From NCBI RefSeq assembly GCF_009674495.1, contig NZ_WKJN01000018.1:1-64000 (forward strand): a DNA stretch of 64,000 bases, given 5' to 3'. The notes under the pieces are model-generated. The model saw nothing but the letters and a program-made list of their open reading frames with translations. It was not told the origin of the DNA and ran no database searches. Shown here one piece after another: positions 8,837-17,649 of the stretch. The position numbers and the translations under genes were made by a program. This DNA comes from Duganella alba. Its GTDB lineage: Bacteria; Pseudomonadota; Gammaproteobacteria; Burkholderiales; Burkholderiaceae_D. Numbering within the stretch: the stretch's first letter is position 1; every line of letters starts with the position of its first letter.

Positions 8837-10207
8837 ATGACTACTATCAGCAATACGACCAGCTCAACCAGCACCGGCGTAACGACCGACGTCTACAACC
8901 GCGTCGCGCAAACCATGGCCCCGGCAACCACTGCGGCCAACAAGATCAACGCGTCCATCACCAAGGACCAGACCAAGCTGTCCGCGCTGGGCCAATTGCA
9001 AAGTGCGCTGGCCAGCTTCCAGAAGATCGCCGCCGGTCTGACCGGCGCCGGCCTGAGCACCACGGCCGCCAGCTCGGCCAAGAACGTGCTGAGCGCCACC
9101 TCGACCGGCACCGCCAAGGCCGGCACCTACGCGCTCGACGTCAAGCAACTGGCCCAGGGCCAGTTCCTGACCAGCGAAGAATTCGCCACCGGCACCGACG
9201 GCAAGGTCGGCAGCGGCGCCACCACCACCGTCAAGATCGATTTCGGCACCACCGGCGGCGACAAGGGCTTCGTCACCGGCGCCGCCAGCGCCAGCGTCAC
9301 CATCGACAGCAGCAACAACACGCCGGAAGGCATCGCCGCCGCGTTCAAGGCGGCTGGCGTGGATGTCAGCGTGGTCAAGGGCGACAACGGCAAGTATTCG
9401 CTGTCGATCGACGGCAAGGACGGCGCCGCCAACAGCATGCGCATCAGCGTCAGCGGCGACGCCGCACTGAAGAACCTGCTGACCTACGATCCGACCGGCA
9501 CGCAGAAAATGAAGCAGACCACCGCCGCCCAGGACGCCATCCTGACCGTCGACGGCAAGCAGATCACCAGCGCGAGCAACACCATCAAGGACACCGCGAT
9601 CGGCGGCGCCACGCTGAATCTGGTCGGCGCGGGCAAGAGCGACGTCACCATCGCCGCCGGCGCCAGCCAGATCGGCGACAACCTGAAATCCTTCGTCGCC
9701 GCCTACAACGACCTCAACGCCAAGATGCTCAAGCTGCAAAAGGGCGATCTGAAGTCCGACACCGCGATGAACCAGGCCGTCAGCCAGATGAGCATGCTGC
9801 TGAAAACCGGCGGCGGCACCGTCTCGGTGAGCAAGCTGGCCGCCGCCGGCATCACCCAGGACAAGGACGGCAATATGGTGCTGGACGACAAAAAGCTGCA
9901 AGCCGCGCTGACCACCGATTCCTCGGCCGTGGCTGGCCTGTTCACCACCACCGACGGCCGCGGCATTGCCGACCTGCTGTCGGCCAAGGCCAGTGCGCTG
10001 ACCTCGTCGAGCAGCGTGCTGACCCGCGAAACCTCGCTGACCACCAACGAAATCACCAACCTGAACACCAAGAAAGCCAGCATGACCAAGGCCCTGACGG
10101 CCCAGGCCAACGCCCTGGCGGCCCTGTACACCGCCCAGGCCCAGACCGGCGCCGGCAGCGCGCTCAACGGCACCGGCAGCGGCACCCTGTTCGACATGCT
10201 GGGCTGA
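8837..10207 (+). CDS. fliD: Flagellar filament cap-like protein FliD (orphan)
   Basis: I place the start at the ATG 8837 rather than an in-frame ATG at 8678 inside the CoA-transferase; it gives 456 residues. Residues 20-110 resemble FliD_N (ITKDQTKLSALGQLQSALAS), and the C-terminal half carries FliD_C-like helices (IGDNLKSFVAAYNDLNAKML and a final coiled-coil before FDMLG). The middle is Gly/Ala/Ser/Thr-rich with repeated beta-type segments. FliD caps the growing flagellar filament and is exported without a signal peptide; none is seen here. The GLGSGLD motif usual at FliD N-termini is absent, and no other flagellar gene is nearby, so this may be a second, specialised copy or a derived adhesin-like cap. 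Confidence 0.7.
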   Translation: MTTISNTTSSTSTGVTTDVYNRVAQTMAPATTAANKINASITKDQTKLSALGQLQSALASFQKIAAGLTGAGLSTTAASSAKNVLSATSTGTAKAGTYALDVKQLAQGQFLTSEEFATGTDGKVGSGATTTVKIDFGTTGGDKGFVTGAASASVTIDSSNNTPEGIAAAFKAAGVDVSVVKGDNGKYSLSIDGKDGAANSMRISVSGDAALKNLLTYDPTGTQKMKQTTAAQDAILTVDGKQITSASNTIKDTAIGGATLNLVGAGKSDVTIAAGASQIGDNLKSFVAAYNDLNAKMLKLQKGDLKSDTAMNQAVSQMSMLLKTGGGTVSVSKLAAAGITQDKDGNMVLDDKKLQAALTTDSSAVAGLFTTTDGRGIADLLSAKASALTSSSSVLTRETSLTTNEITNLNTKKASMTKALTAQANALAALYTAQAQTGAGSALNGTGSGTLFDMLG

Positions 10208-10286
10208 TTTCTAACGAACTCCTTGCATCCGGACGGGCTATGCCCGATCATCACGGCTTGTGTATGAATCCCATCTCGGAGGTGTT

Positions 10287-11393
10287 ATGGCAGGGAAGTT
10301 CGTTGGTGCGGTGCTGGTCGCGGCTGGCTTGATGGCTGGCGCAGGGCAGGTGGCCGCGCAGGAGGAAAAAGTCCTCAATATTTATAACTGGTCGGATTAC
10401 ATCGCCGACGACACAGTGAAGAATTTTGAGAAAGAGACCGGCATCAAGGTCCGCTATGATCTTTTCGATAACAACGAAATCCTGAACTCCAAACTCGTCG
10501 CCGGCAAGTCCGGCTACGACATCGTGGTGCCGACCGCGCAATGGGCGCGCCTGCAAATCGACGGCAAGCTGTTGCGCAAGCTCGACAAGTCCAAGCTGAC
10601 CAACCTGAAGAACCTCGATCCGGCGATCCAGGCCAAGCTGGCCAACATCGATCCGGGCAACGATTACCTGGTCGACTGGCTGTGGGGCTATACCACCGTC
10701 GGCATCAACGTCAACAAGGTCAAGGCCGCGCTGGGCAATATGCCGATGCCGGACAACGCCTGGGAGCTGATCTTCAATCCGAAGTACGCGGCCAAGCTGA
10801 AATCGTGCGGCGTGTCCTTCCTTGATTCGCCGTCCGAGGTGCTGCCGGCCGCGCTGATGTACGCCGGCAAACCGGCCTACTCGAAAAACGCCGCCAACTA
10901 CGCCGAGGCAGGCAAGGTGCTGCAGGCGATCCGTCCTTACGTCACACTGTTCAGCTCGTCCGGCTACATCAACGACATGGCCAACGGCGCCGTCTGCGTG
11001 GCGCTGGGCTGGTCGGGCGACATCAACATCGCCCGTCAACGTGCGATCGACGCCAAGAACGGCAATGTGATCGAGGTGCTGGTGCCGAAGACCTCGGCCG
11101 CGCTGGTGTTCGACACCATGGCGATTCCGGCCGACGCGCCGCACCCGAACAACGCGCACCTGTGGATCAACTACATCATGCGTCCGGAAGTGCACGCCAG
11201 CCTGACCAACAAGGTGTTCTACGCCAATCCGAATGCGGCCAGCGTCAAGTTCGTGCGCAAGGATATCGCCGGCAACAAGACGGTGTTCCTGTCGGACGAC
11301 GACAAGAAGCGCATGGCGGCGCCTGAAGCGGTGCCGGCGGACATCCGCCGCAATATCACGCGCATCTACACCAAGTTCAAAACCGGCGTGTAA
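10287..11393 (+). CDS. Polyamine ABC transporter periplasmic binding protein (PotF/SpuD-like)
   Basis: A 368-residue protein. The ATG at 10287 follows a strong GGAGGT and begins a clean Sec signal peptide (residues 1-22, ending VAAQ); a GTG at 10260 would add nine residues and is less likely. The mature start LNIYNWSDYIADDTV is the hallmark of PotF/PotD binding proteins, and LVDWLWGYTTVGINV is also typical. It probably binds putrescine or spermidine in the periplasm. No potG/H/I permease or ATPase genes are adjacent, so it either works with a distant transporter or is a stand-alone sensor. It converges on the small gene at 11468. Confidence 0.88.
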   Translation: MAGKFVGAVLVAAGLMAGAGQVAAQEEKVLNIYNWSDYIADDTVKNFEKETGIKVRYDLFDNNEILNSKLVAGKSGYDIVVPTAQWARLQIDGKLLRKLDKSKLTNLKNLDPAIQAKLANIDPGNDYLVDWLWGYTTVGINVNKVKAALGNMPMPDNAWELIFNPKYAAKLKSCGVSFLDSPSEVLPAALMYAGKPAYSKNAANYAEAGKVLQAIRPYVTLFSSSGYINDMANGAVCVALGWSGDINIARQRAIDAKNGNVIEVLVPKTSAALVFDTMAIPADAPHPNNAHLWINYIMRPEVHASLTNKVFYANPNAASVKFVRKDIAGNKTVFLSDDDKKRMAAPEAVPADIRRNITRIYTKFKTGV

Positions 11394-11467
11394 ACGATGA
11401 ACGGCGCGAGGGGCGGTGTCCTGGTAGGGCACGCCACTGGCGCCGTAGGCTTCCGTGAAGCGGATTG

Positions 11468-11587
11468 CTATTCGTGATAGCGGTCGATCAACCTGTCTTT
11501 ACTGCCGCGCATTTCCTGTATCAGTTCGTATACCACCAGGGCAATCATGCCCCCGAACATCCCCATGGTGAGCAAGGTGAACATCAT
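11468..11587 (-). CDS. Single-span membrane microprotein (39 aa)
   Basis: A 39-codon frame starts at ATG 11585-11587 on the minus strand, preceded by a strong GGGGGAGG ribosome site 5 bases away (about 11593-11600). Residues 3-24 are hydrophobic (FTLLTMGMFGGMIALVVYEL) and the tail is charged (MRGSKDRLIDRYHE), fitting one N-in or N-out membrane helix. It lies 61 bases downstream of sixA on the same strand and could be the last gene of the ppk1-sixA transcript. I do not recognise a family. The evidence is the SD and the protein-like composition only. Confidence 0.55.
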   Translation of the reverse strand: MMFTLLTMGMFGGMIALVVYELIQEMRGSKDRLIDRYHE

Positions 11588-11648
11588 GATGGCCTCCCCC
11601 GAGAGTTGATGCAATTAAACTTTAGCAGATGCGGGGGGCTTTGCAAGG

Positions 11649-12116
11649 CTATTTCACCACCAGGTCGGCCGCCATCACGGCCTTCAGGTACACACTCATC
11701 GGATCGCCCGGATCGCGTTGCGCGAACCACCAGGCGCTGGCCTTGCGGATGTCCCATTCCAGGTCGTCGCCGGTCAGCAGCATCGAGGCGACCTGGCCCA
11801 AGGTCGGCTGATGGCCGACCACCAGCACCGAATCCTTGTTGCCCGGCCAGTTGACCGCCTTCAGGATGTCGGCCGGGTCGGCGCCCGGCGCCAGGTCGGT
11901 GTGGATCTTGAATTTGCGGCCCAGCGCCTCGACCGTCTGCAGCGTGCGTACCGCCGGGCTGGACAGGATGCGGCAGCTGTCCGGCAATTGCGAGTTGAGC
12001 CACTGGCCCATGCGCCGCGCCTGCTTCTGGCCCTTGACGGTCAAGGCCCGCTCCAGATCGGTCATGCCGGGCCCGGCATCCTCGGCCTCGGCGTGCCGCC
12101 ATAAAATGAGATCCAT
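11649..12116 (-). CDS. sixA: Phosphohistidine phosphatase SixA
   Basis: A 155-residue histidine phosphatase. I use ATG 12114-12116, which follows CAGGAG; an upstream in-frame ATG at 12188 adds 24 residues with no family similarity. LILWRHAEAED holds the catalytic RH pair and VVGHQPTLG the second histidine. SixA removes phosphate from phosphohistidines of phosphorelay or PTS proteins in the cytoplasm. It follows ppk1 by 64 bases on the same strand, so it is probably co-transcribed from the phosphate-controlled ppk1 promoter. Confidence 0.88.
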   Translation of the reverse strand: MDLILWRHAEAEDAGPGMTDLERALTVKGQKQARRMGQWLNSQLPDSCRILSSPAVRTLQTVEALGRKFKIHTDLAPGADPADILKAVNWPGNKDSVLVVGHQPTLGQVASMLLTGDDLEWDIRKASAWWFAQRDPGDPMSVYLKAVMAADLVVK

Positions 12117-12180
12117 GCTTTTCTCCTGAGTCACATTTGAAAACAGATCCCGGCCGCGCACCTCCCGGCGCGCGTGATGG

Positions 12181-14277
12181 TCATTCACCCAGATGCGCGT
12201 TGGGCGTGCCCAGCGTCTCCATCAAATGCTGCTGGGCGCTGAAGCTGGTCTGCTTGCCGCGCGCCTTGCGGCGCTGGTAGTGACCGTCCGCTTCCAGTTC
12301 CCAGGCGTTGATATTGTCCTTCAAGTACGGGTTCAGGCCTTCGGCCAGCACCCGGCGCTTGAGCGCCTTGTCCAGGATCGGGAAGGCGACTTCGATGCGG
12401 CGGAACAGGTTGCGGCTCATCCAGTCGGCGCTGGCCAGATAGGTGTCATGCGCCAGGTCGTTGCGGAAGTAATAGATACGGCTGTGTTCCAGGAAGCGGC
12501 CGATGATCGACCGCACCTTGATGTTTTCCGACAGGCCCGGCACGCCCGGCTTCAGGGTGCAGGCGCCGCGCACGATCAGGTCGATCTTGACGCCGTCCTT
12601 GGAGGCCGCGTACAAGGCGCGGATCACCGATTCGTCCACCAGCGCATTGATTTTAACAATAATCCGGCCCGGTCGCCCGGCGCGCGCGATGCGTGCCTCG
12701 TTGCGGATGGCCTTGATGATTTCGTTCTGCAGCGCGAACGGCGCCAGCCACAAATGGTTGAGGCGGTGCGGCTTGGTCAGGCTGGTCAGGTGGATGAACA
12801 CCTCGTTGACTTCCTGCGCTAGGCCGGCGTGGCAGGTCAGCAGGCCGAAGTCGGTGTAGAACTTGGTCGTCGTCGGATGGTAGTTGCCGGTGCCGAGGTG
12901 GGCGTAGTAGCGCAGCTTGTTGTCTTCGCGGCGTATCACCAGCGCCACCTTGGCGTGGGTCTTCAGGCCGACCACGCCGTACACCACCTGCGCGCCGGCC
13001 TGTTCCAGCTTGTCGGCCCAGTTGATGTTGGCTTCCTCGTCGAAGCGCGCCTTCAGTTCGACGATGACGGTGACTTCCTTGCCGGCGCGCGCGGCGACGA
13101 TCAGCGCTTCCATCAGGTCCGAGTTCATGCCGGTGCGGTAAATCGTCTGCTTGATGGCGACCACGGCCGGATCGAGCGCGGCGCTGCGGATGAAATCGAT
13201 CACCGTCTGGAACGACTGGAACGGGTGGTGCAGCAGGATGTCGTTCTTGCGCAGCGCGCTGAAGATGTCCTGGCTGCCGGGTTTCTGCGCGAAACCGGGG
13301 AAGAAGGGCTGGAAGCGCAGCGCCGGATTGTCGACGTGGTCCATGATCTCGTTCAGGCGCACCAGGTTGACCGGGCCGTTGACCGCGTACAGCCGGCTCT
13401 GGTGCAGGCCGAACTGGTCGAGCAGGAACTGCGACAGCTCCGGCGGGCAGTTCATCGCCACCTCCAGCCGCACCGAGGCGCCGAACTGGCGGCCCAGCAG
13501 CTCGCCCTTCAAGGCCTGGCGCAGGTTCTTGACCTCGTCCTCGTCGACCCACAGGTCGCTGTCGCGGGTCACGCGGAACTGCGAATAGCCGATCACCTCG
13601 CGGCCGGCAAACAGGTCCGAGATGTGCGCATGGATCACCGACGACAGCAGGCAGAACGAAATGCCGCCGTTCTTCGACAGGTGGTCCGGCAGGCGGATCA
13701 CGCGCGGCAGCACGCGCGGCGCCTTGACGATGGCGATCGCCGTGCCGCGCCCGAAGGCATCCTTGCCGGTCAGCGACACAATAAAATTGAGGCTCTTGTT
13801 AACCACCTGCGGGAACGGGTGCGCCGGATCGAGGCCGATCGGCGTCAGCAGCGGCCGCACCTCGTTGTCGAAGTATTCCTTGACCCAGGCGCGCTGCGCC
13901 TCGTTGCGCTCGTTGTGGCGCACCAGGTGGACGCCGTTGGCGGCCAGTTCGGGCAAGACTTCGTTGTTCAGGATTTCATATTGATGCGCGACCAGCAGGT
14001 GGCATTCATTGCTGATGCGCGACAGCGTGGCCACCAGGGCAGGGTGGGCGGCCAGCGAACCGTCGGCGGCGCCGGCCGCCAGCAGGCTGGCCACACGCAC
14101 CTCGAAGAACTCGTCCAGATTGCTGCTGGCGATGCACAGGTAGCGCAGCCGCTCCAGCAGGGGAATGCTTTTGTCTTCCGCCTGCGCCAATACGCGGCGG
14201 TTGAACATCAGTTGCGACAGCTCCCTGTCGAGGAACGCCGAGTTCTTATTTACTTCCGCATGCAAGTCAGGCTTCAT
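12181..14277 (-). CDS. ppk1: Polyphosphate kinase 1
   Basis: A 698-residue cytoplasmic or peripheral-membrane enzyme making inorganic polyphosphate from ATP. The start at ATG 14275-14277 gives the family N-terminus (NSAFLDRELSQLMFNRRVL); an upstream in-frame ATG at 14379 would translate the Pho promoter region and is rejected. The catalytic histidine lies in GLKTHAKVALVIRRE; ELKARFDEEANINWA and the second PLD-like repeat (HSRIYYFRND) are also seen. A Pho box and -10 lie 64-97 bases upstream. Its position opposite pstS ties polyphosphate storage to phosphate starvation. Confidence 0.96.
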   Translation of the reverse strand: MKPDLHAEVNKNSAFLDRELSQLMFNRRVLAQAEDKSIPLLERLRYLCIASSNLDEFFEVRVASLLAAGAADGSLAAHPALVATLSRISNECHLLVAHQYEILNNEVLPELAANGVHLVRHNERNEAQRAWVKEYFDNEVRPLLTPIGLDPAHPFPQVVNKSLNFIVSLTGKDAFGRGTAIAIVKAPRVLPRVIRLPDHLSKNGGISFCLLSSVIHAHISDLFAGREVIGYSQFRVTRDSDLWVDEDEVKNLRQALKGELLGRQFGASVRLEVAMNCPPELSQFLLDQFGLHQSRLYAVNGPVNLVRLNEIMDHVDNPALRFQPFFPGFAQKPGSQDIFSALRKNDILLHHPFQSFQTVIDFIRSAALDPAVVAIKQTIYRTGMNSDLMEALIVAARAGKEVTVIVELKARFDEEANINWADKLEQAGAQVVYGVVGLKTHAKVALVIRREDNKLRYYAHLGTGNYHPTTTKFYTDFGLLTCHAGLAQEVNEVFIHLTSLTKPHRLNHLWLAPFALQNEIIKAIRNEARIARAGRPGRIIVKINALVDESVIRALYAASKDGVKIDLIVRGACTLKPGVPGLSENIKVRSIIGRFLEHSRIYYFRNDLAHDTYLASADWMSRNLFRRIEVAFPILDKALKRRVLAEGLNPYLKDNINAWELEADGHYQRRKARGKQTSFSAQQHLMETLGTPNAHLGE

Positions 14278-14340
14278 GTCTTTTTGATCACTTTGCAGGT
14301 TACCCCATTCTATCCTGTTTAAGGGGAGAATGATTGCAAC

Positions 14341-14374
14341 AGTGTAAAGAAGAAATATGACAAGCCCGTGACAA
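14341..14374 (-). promoter_or_regulatory. Pho box and -10 of the ppk1 promoter
   Basis: Read on the minus strand: TTGTCAC-GGGC-TTGTCAT (14374 to 14357), two 7-base half-sites spaced 4, i.e. an 11-base period as in PhoB boxes. After exactly 10 bases comes TACACT (14346-14341) as the -10. Transcription would begin near 14334, giving a leader of about 57 bases before ppk1. Another TGTCATAA-type half-site lies upstream (about 14400-14406). Confidence 0.8.
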
Positions 14375-14488
14375 ATCATGTCATAAATGGCTGCCGATTA
14401 TGACAAGCGGGCGTAACATAGAGTGGCAACGCGGCCTGTTTACAGAGGGAAGCGGGGTCCTGGCGAATATTTTTGAAATATTTTGGAC

Positions 14489-14522
14489 ATGTCATAAACA
14501 TGTCATATTCGACCGTTAGACT
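14489..14522 (+). promoter_or_regulatory. Pho box and -10 of the pstS promoter
   Basis: ATGTCAT-AAAC-ATGTCAT (14489-14506) is a near-consensus PhoB box, followed after exactly 10 bases by TAGACT (14517-14522). The geometry is identical to that of the ppk1 promoter on the other strand. A further CTGTCAT half-site lies in the leader (14538-14544), which could add PhoB binding or feedback. The pstS ATG follows at 14560 after AAAGGA. Confidence 0.85.
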
Positions 14523-14559
14523 GCGCAGCATCCTAACCTGTCATAACAAAGGACTTGAA

Positions 14560-15606
14560 ATGCGACTGAAACAATTGATCTCTTCCCTGGTGGTTGGCGC
14601 AGCAGCTGTAATGGCTTTCTCGTCGGCTGCTCACGCCGCCGATATGACCGGCGCCGGCGCTACCTTCCCATACCCAATCTACGCCAAGTGGGCCGAGTCG
14701 TACAAAGCCGCCACCGGCAACGGCCTGAACTACCAGTCCGTCGGTTCGGGCGCTGGCATCAAGCAGATCAAAGCCAAGACCGTCGACTTCGGCGCGTCCG
14801 ACATGCCGCTGACCGCTGCTGAACTGGACGCTGAAGGCCTGATGCAGTTCCCAGCCATCATGGGCGGCGTTGTGACCGTGGTTAACCTGGACGGCATCAC
14901 CCCAGGCCAACTGAAACTGACCGGCCCGGTCGTGGCCGACATCTACCTGGGCAAGATCACCAAGTGGAACGATGCCGCGATCGCCGCACTGAACCCAGGC
15001 GTGAAACTGGCTGCCGAAGACATCACCGTGGTGCACCGCGCCGACGGTTCGGGCACCTCGTTCCTGTTCACCGACTTCCTGTCGAAAACCAGCCCTGAAT
15101 TCAAAACCAAGATCGGCGCTTCGACCGCTGTGAAATGGATCGTCGGCGTGGGCGGCAAGGGCAACGAAGGCGTCGCCGCCAACGTGCAGCGCATCAAGGG
15201 TTCGATCGGCTACGTCGAGTGGGCCTTCGCCAAGAAAAACAAAATGCAGCACACCCAGCTGAAAAACAAGGACGGCAACTACCTGCAGCCTGACGACGAG
15301 TTCTTCAAGGCGGCTGCCGCCAATGCCGAGTGGACCAAGACCCCAGGCTTCGGCGTGGTGCTGACCGACCAGGCTGGCAAAAACTCGTGGCCGATCACCG
15401 GCGTGTCGTTCATCCTGATGCACAAGGCACAGGCTGACGCAGCCAAAGGCAAGGAAGTCGTCAAGTTCTTCGACTGGGCCTTCAAAAACGGTGGCGCCGC
15501 TGCTACCGAACTGGACTACGTTCCACTGCCAGCATCGGTGGTCAAGCTGGTCCAGGATTCCTGGAAAGCTAACCTGAAAGACGCTTCGGGCAAGGCAATC
15601 TACTAA
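14560..15606 (+). CDS. pstS: Phosphate ABC transporter substrate-binding protein PstS
   Basis: A 348-residue periplasmic protein. The ATG at 14560 after AAAGGA opens a classical signal peptide (MRLKQLISSLVVGAAAVMAF, cleavage after AHA); the longer in-frame start at 14473 overlaps the Pho box. The mature protein begins ADMTGAGATFPYPIYAKW, and SVGSGAGIKQI plus DGSGTSFLFTDFL supply phosphate-binding residues. It is the first gene of the phosphate-specific transport operon and is separated from pstC by 102 bases with two strong hairpins, which would favour higher PstS levels than permease. Confidence 0.97.
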   Translation: MRLKQLISSLVVGAAAVMAFSSAAHAADMTGAGATFPYPIYAKWAESYKAATGNGLNYQSVGSGAGIKQIKAKTVDFGASDMPLTAAELDAEGLMQFPAIMGGVVTVVNLDGITPGQLKLTGPVVADIYLGKITKWNDAAIAALNPGVKLAAEDITVVHRADGSGTSFLFTDFLSKTSPEFKTKIGASTAVKWIVGVGGKGNEGVAANVQRIKGSIGYVEWAFAKKNKMQHTQLKNKDGNYLQPDDEFFKAAAANAEWTKTPGFGVVLTDQAGKNSWPITGVSFILMHKAQADAAKGKEVVKFFDWAFKNGGAAATELDYVPLPASVVKLVQDSWKANLKDASGKAIY

Positions 15607-15616
15607 TCCCGACTGT

Positions 15617-15684
15617 CCCTTCGCCTCTCGCAGCACCGAGGCGAGGGGGTTAGCCTGCGCCGCCCAACCGGGCGCCGCAGGCTA
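15617..15684 (+). promoter_or_regulatory. Two hairpins between pstS and pstC
   Basis: Hairpin 1 pairs TCGCCTC (15621-15627) with GAGGCGA (15638-15644). Hairpin 2 pairs 15651-15665 with 15670-15684, 15 bp with a single mismatch and an AACC loop. No T-run follows, so this is more likely an mRNA 3'-end stabiliser or attenuator than a full terminator. This would explain unequal expression of pstS and pstCAB. Confidence 0.65.
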
Positions 15685-15708
15685 GCTACCATCCACCGAG
15701 ACAACAAT

Positions 15709-16755
15709 ATGAGCGCAGATATCACTTCCACGCCACTACCTAAACCGGAGCCGGCCATGCACATCAGCACCGCGCAAGCGACTGCTGCCGAGCAGGCCGC
15801 CATGCAAGCCATGCTGCGTACCATGCGCAAGCAGCGCATCCAGGATTTCTTCTTCCACAAGACCACCATGGTGTTCGCACTGTCCGTGCTGGCGGTGCTG
15901 CTGGGGATTATCATTTCGCTGATGGTCGGCGCCTGGCCGGCCTTCAAGGAGTTCGGCCCGGCCTTCATCACCACCGTCGAGTGGGACCCGGTCAACGACC
16001 AGTACGGCGCGCTGATCGCCATCGTCGGCGCCCTGGCCACCTCCGGCATCGCGCTGCTGATCGCCTTCCCGGTGTCGTTCGGCATCGCGCTGTTCCTGAC
16101 CGAGATCTGCCCGGCCTCGCTGCGCCGCCCGCTGGGCACGGCGGTCGAGCTGCTGGCCGGCATCCCGTCCATCATCTACGGCATGTGGGGCCTGTTCGTG
16201 TTCGCGCCGCTGTTCGGCGACTACGTGCAGCCGTTCCTGAAAAACACCATCGGCCACGTGCCGCTGATCGGCCAGTTCTTCAGCGGCCCGACCATGGGCA
16301 TCGGCGTGCTGACCGCCGCGCTGATCCTGGCCGTGATGATCATCCCGTTCATCTCCTCGGTGATGCGCGACGTGTTCGAGATCGTGCCGGCCGTGCTGAA
16401 GGAATCCGCATACGGCCTGGGCTGCACCCGCTGGGAAGTGGTGCGCAAGATCGTGCTGCCCTACACCAAGACCGGCGTGGTCGGCGGCGTCATGCTGGGC
16501 CTCGGCCGCGCGCTGGGCGAAACCATGGCCGTGACCTTCGTCATCGGCAACGCCAACAAGCTGTCGTGGTCGCTGTTCGCGGCGGGTAACTCGATCGCCT
16601 CGACGCTGGCCAATGAATTCGCCGAATCGGATACGCCGCTGCACACCTCGTCGCTGTTCGCGCTGGCGCTGATCCTGTTCGTGATCACCTTTATCGTTCT
16701 GTCCGCCGCCAAGCTGATGCTGGCCGGCATGTCTCGCAAGGAAGGCGTCAAATAA
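15709..16755 (+). CDS. pstC: Phosphate ABC transporter permease PstC
   Basis: A 348-residue inner-membrane permease with six or more hydrophobic segments, after a cytoplasmic N-terminal extension of about 45 residues rich in Ala/Gln. The PstC hallmarks [32 protein letters not shown] and the ABC-contact loop ([16 protein letters not shown]) are all present. It forms the channel with PstA. Its stop shares one base with the pstA start (TAATG), so the two permeases are translationally coupled. Confidence 0.95.
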   Translation: MSADITSTPLPKPEPAMHISTAQATAAEQAAMQAMLRTMRKQRIQDFFFHKTTMVFALSVLAVLLGIIISLMVGAWPAFKEFGPAFITTVEWDPVNDQYGALIAIVGALATSGIALLIAFPVSFGIALFLTEICPASLRRPLGTAVELLAGIPSIIYGMWGLFVFAPLFGDYVQPFLKNTIGHVPLIGQFFSGPTMGIGVLTAALILAVMIIPFISSVMRDVFEIVPAVLKESAYGLGCTRWEVVRKIVLPYTKTGVVGGVMLGLGRALGETMAVTFVIGNANKLSWSLFAAGNSIASTLANEFAESDTPLHTSSLFALALILFVITFIVLSAAKLMLAGMSRKEGVK

Positions 16756-17627
16756 TGAGCGCAACTCTGGAAAAAGCCGCGATGAACCCGGTGTACCGCA
16801 AGCGCCTGCTGATGCACCGCGTCGGCATCGCGCTGTCGGTGGCCGCCATGTCGGTTGGCCTGCTGGTGCTGGCCTGGATTCTGATCACCCTGATCATCAA
16901 GGGCTTCGGCGCGCTGAGCATCAACCTGTTCACGCAGACCACGCCGGCGCCGGGCAGCGAAGGCGGCGGCTTGCTGAACGCCATCTTCGGCAGCCTGATG
17001 ATCGTCGGCCTGTCGACCGTGATCTCGACCCCGATCGGCATCCTGGCCGGCATGTACCTGGCCGAATACGGCGAGGACAACAAGGTCGCCAGCATCACCC
17101 GCTTCGTCACCGACATCATGCTGTCGGCACCATCGATCGTGATCGGCATGTTCGTCTGGGCCATGTACGTGGCCACCGCCAAGCACTATTCGGGCTACGC
17201 CGGTTCCGTGGCGCTGGCGCTGATCGCCGTGCCGGTGGTGGTGCGCACCACCGACAACATGCTGCGCCTGGTGCCGAACAGCCTGCTGGAAGCCGCGTTC
17301 GCCCTCGGCGCGCCGCGCTGGAAAGTGGCGATGATGGTGCGCCTGCGCGCCGTCAAGGCCGGCGTCATCACCGGCGTGCTGCTGGCCGTGGCCCGCGTCT
17401 CCGGCGAAACCGCGCCGCTGCTGTTCACCGCGCTGAACAACCAGTTCTTCAGCTCCGACATGAACGCGCCGATGGCCAACCTGCCGGTGGTGATCTACGG
17501 CTACGCCATGAGCCCGTATGACAACTGGCGTGAACTGGCCTGGGGTGGCGCGCTGCTGGTCACCTTCAGCGTGCTGGCGCTGAATGTTGTCTCGCGCACC
17601 CTGTTTGCCCAAAAAGCCCCGAACTAA
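16755..17627 (+). CDS. pstA: Phosphate ABC transporter permease PstA
   Basis: A 290-residue inner-membrane permease. Hydrophobic spans start near residue 25; the motif IGILAGMYLAEYGEDN and the EAA-like loop (ALGAPRWKVAMMVRLRA) are PstA features. It pairs with PstC and is energised by PstB. It overlaps pstC by one base and is followed after 22 bases by pstB. Confidence 0.95.
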   Translation: MSATLEKAAMNPVYRKRLLMHRVGIALSVAAMSVGLLVLAWILITLIIKGFGALSINLFTQTTPAPGSEGGGLLNAIFGSLMIVGLSTVISTPIGILAGMYLAEYGEDNKVASITRFVTDIMLSAPSIVIGMFVWAMYVATAKHYSGYAGSVALALIAVPVVVRTTDNMLRLVPNSLLEAAFALGAPRWKVAMMVRLRAVKAGVITGVLLAVARVSGETAPLLFTALNNQFFSSDMNAPMANLPVVIYGYAMSPYDNWRELAWGGALLVTFSVLALNVVSRTLFAQKAPN

Positions 17628-17649
17628 TTAAATAAAGCGAATCCATACA

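Noticed and set aside
10234..10246. fliD terminator CGGGC-TAT-GCCCG
   Set aside because: Five-bp stem without a T-run; too weak to call.
11465..11854. 129-codon + strand frame between the PotF-like gene and sixA
   Set aside because: It runs antisense to sixA and the microprotein, with no ribosome site or protein-like composition.
14278..14379. 34-residue N-terminal extension of ppk1
   Set aside because: It would translate the Pho box and -10 region; the ATG at 14275-14277 gives the family N-terminus.
14473..14559. 29-residue N-terminal extension of pstS
   Set aside because: It overlaps the Pho box and precedes a perfect signal peptide start at 14560.
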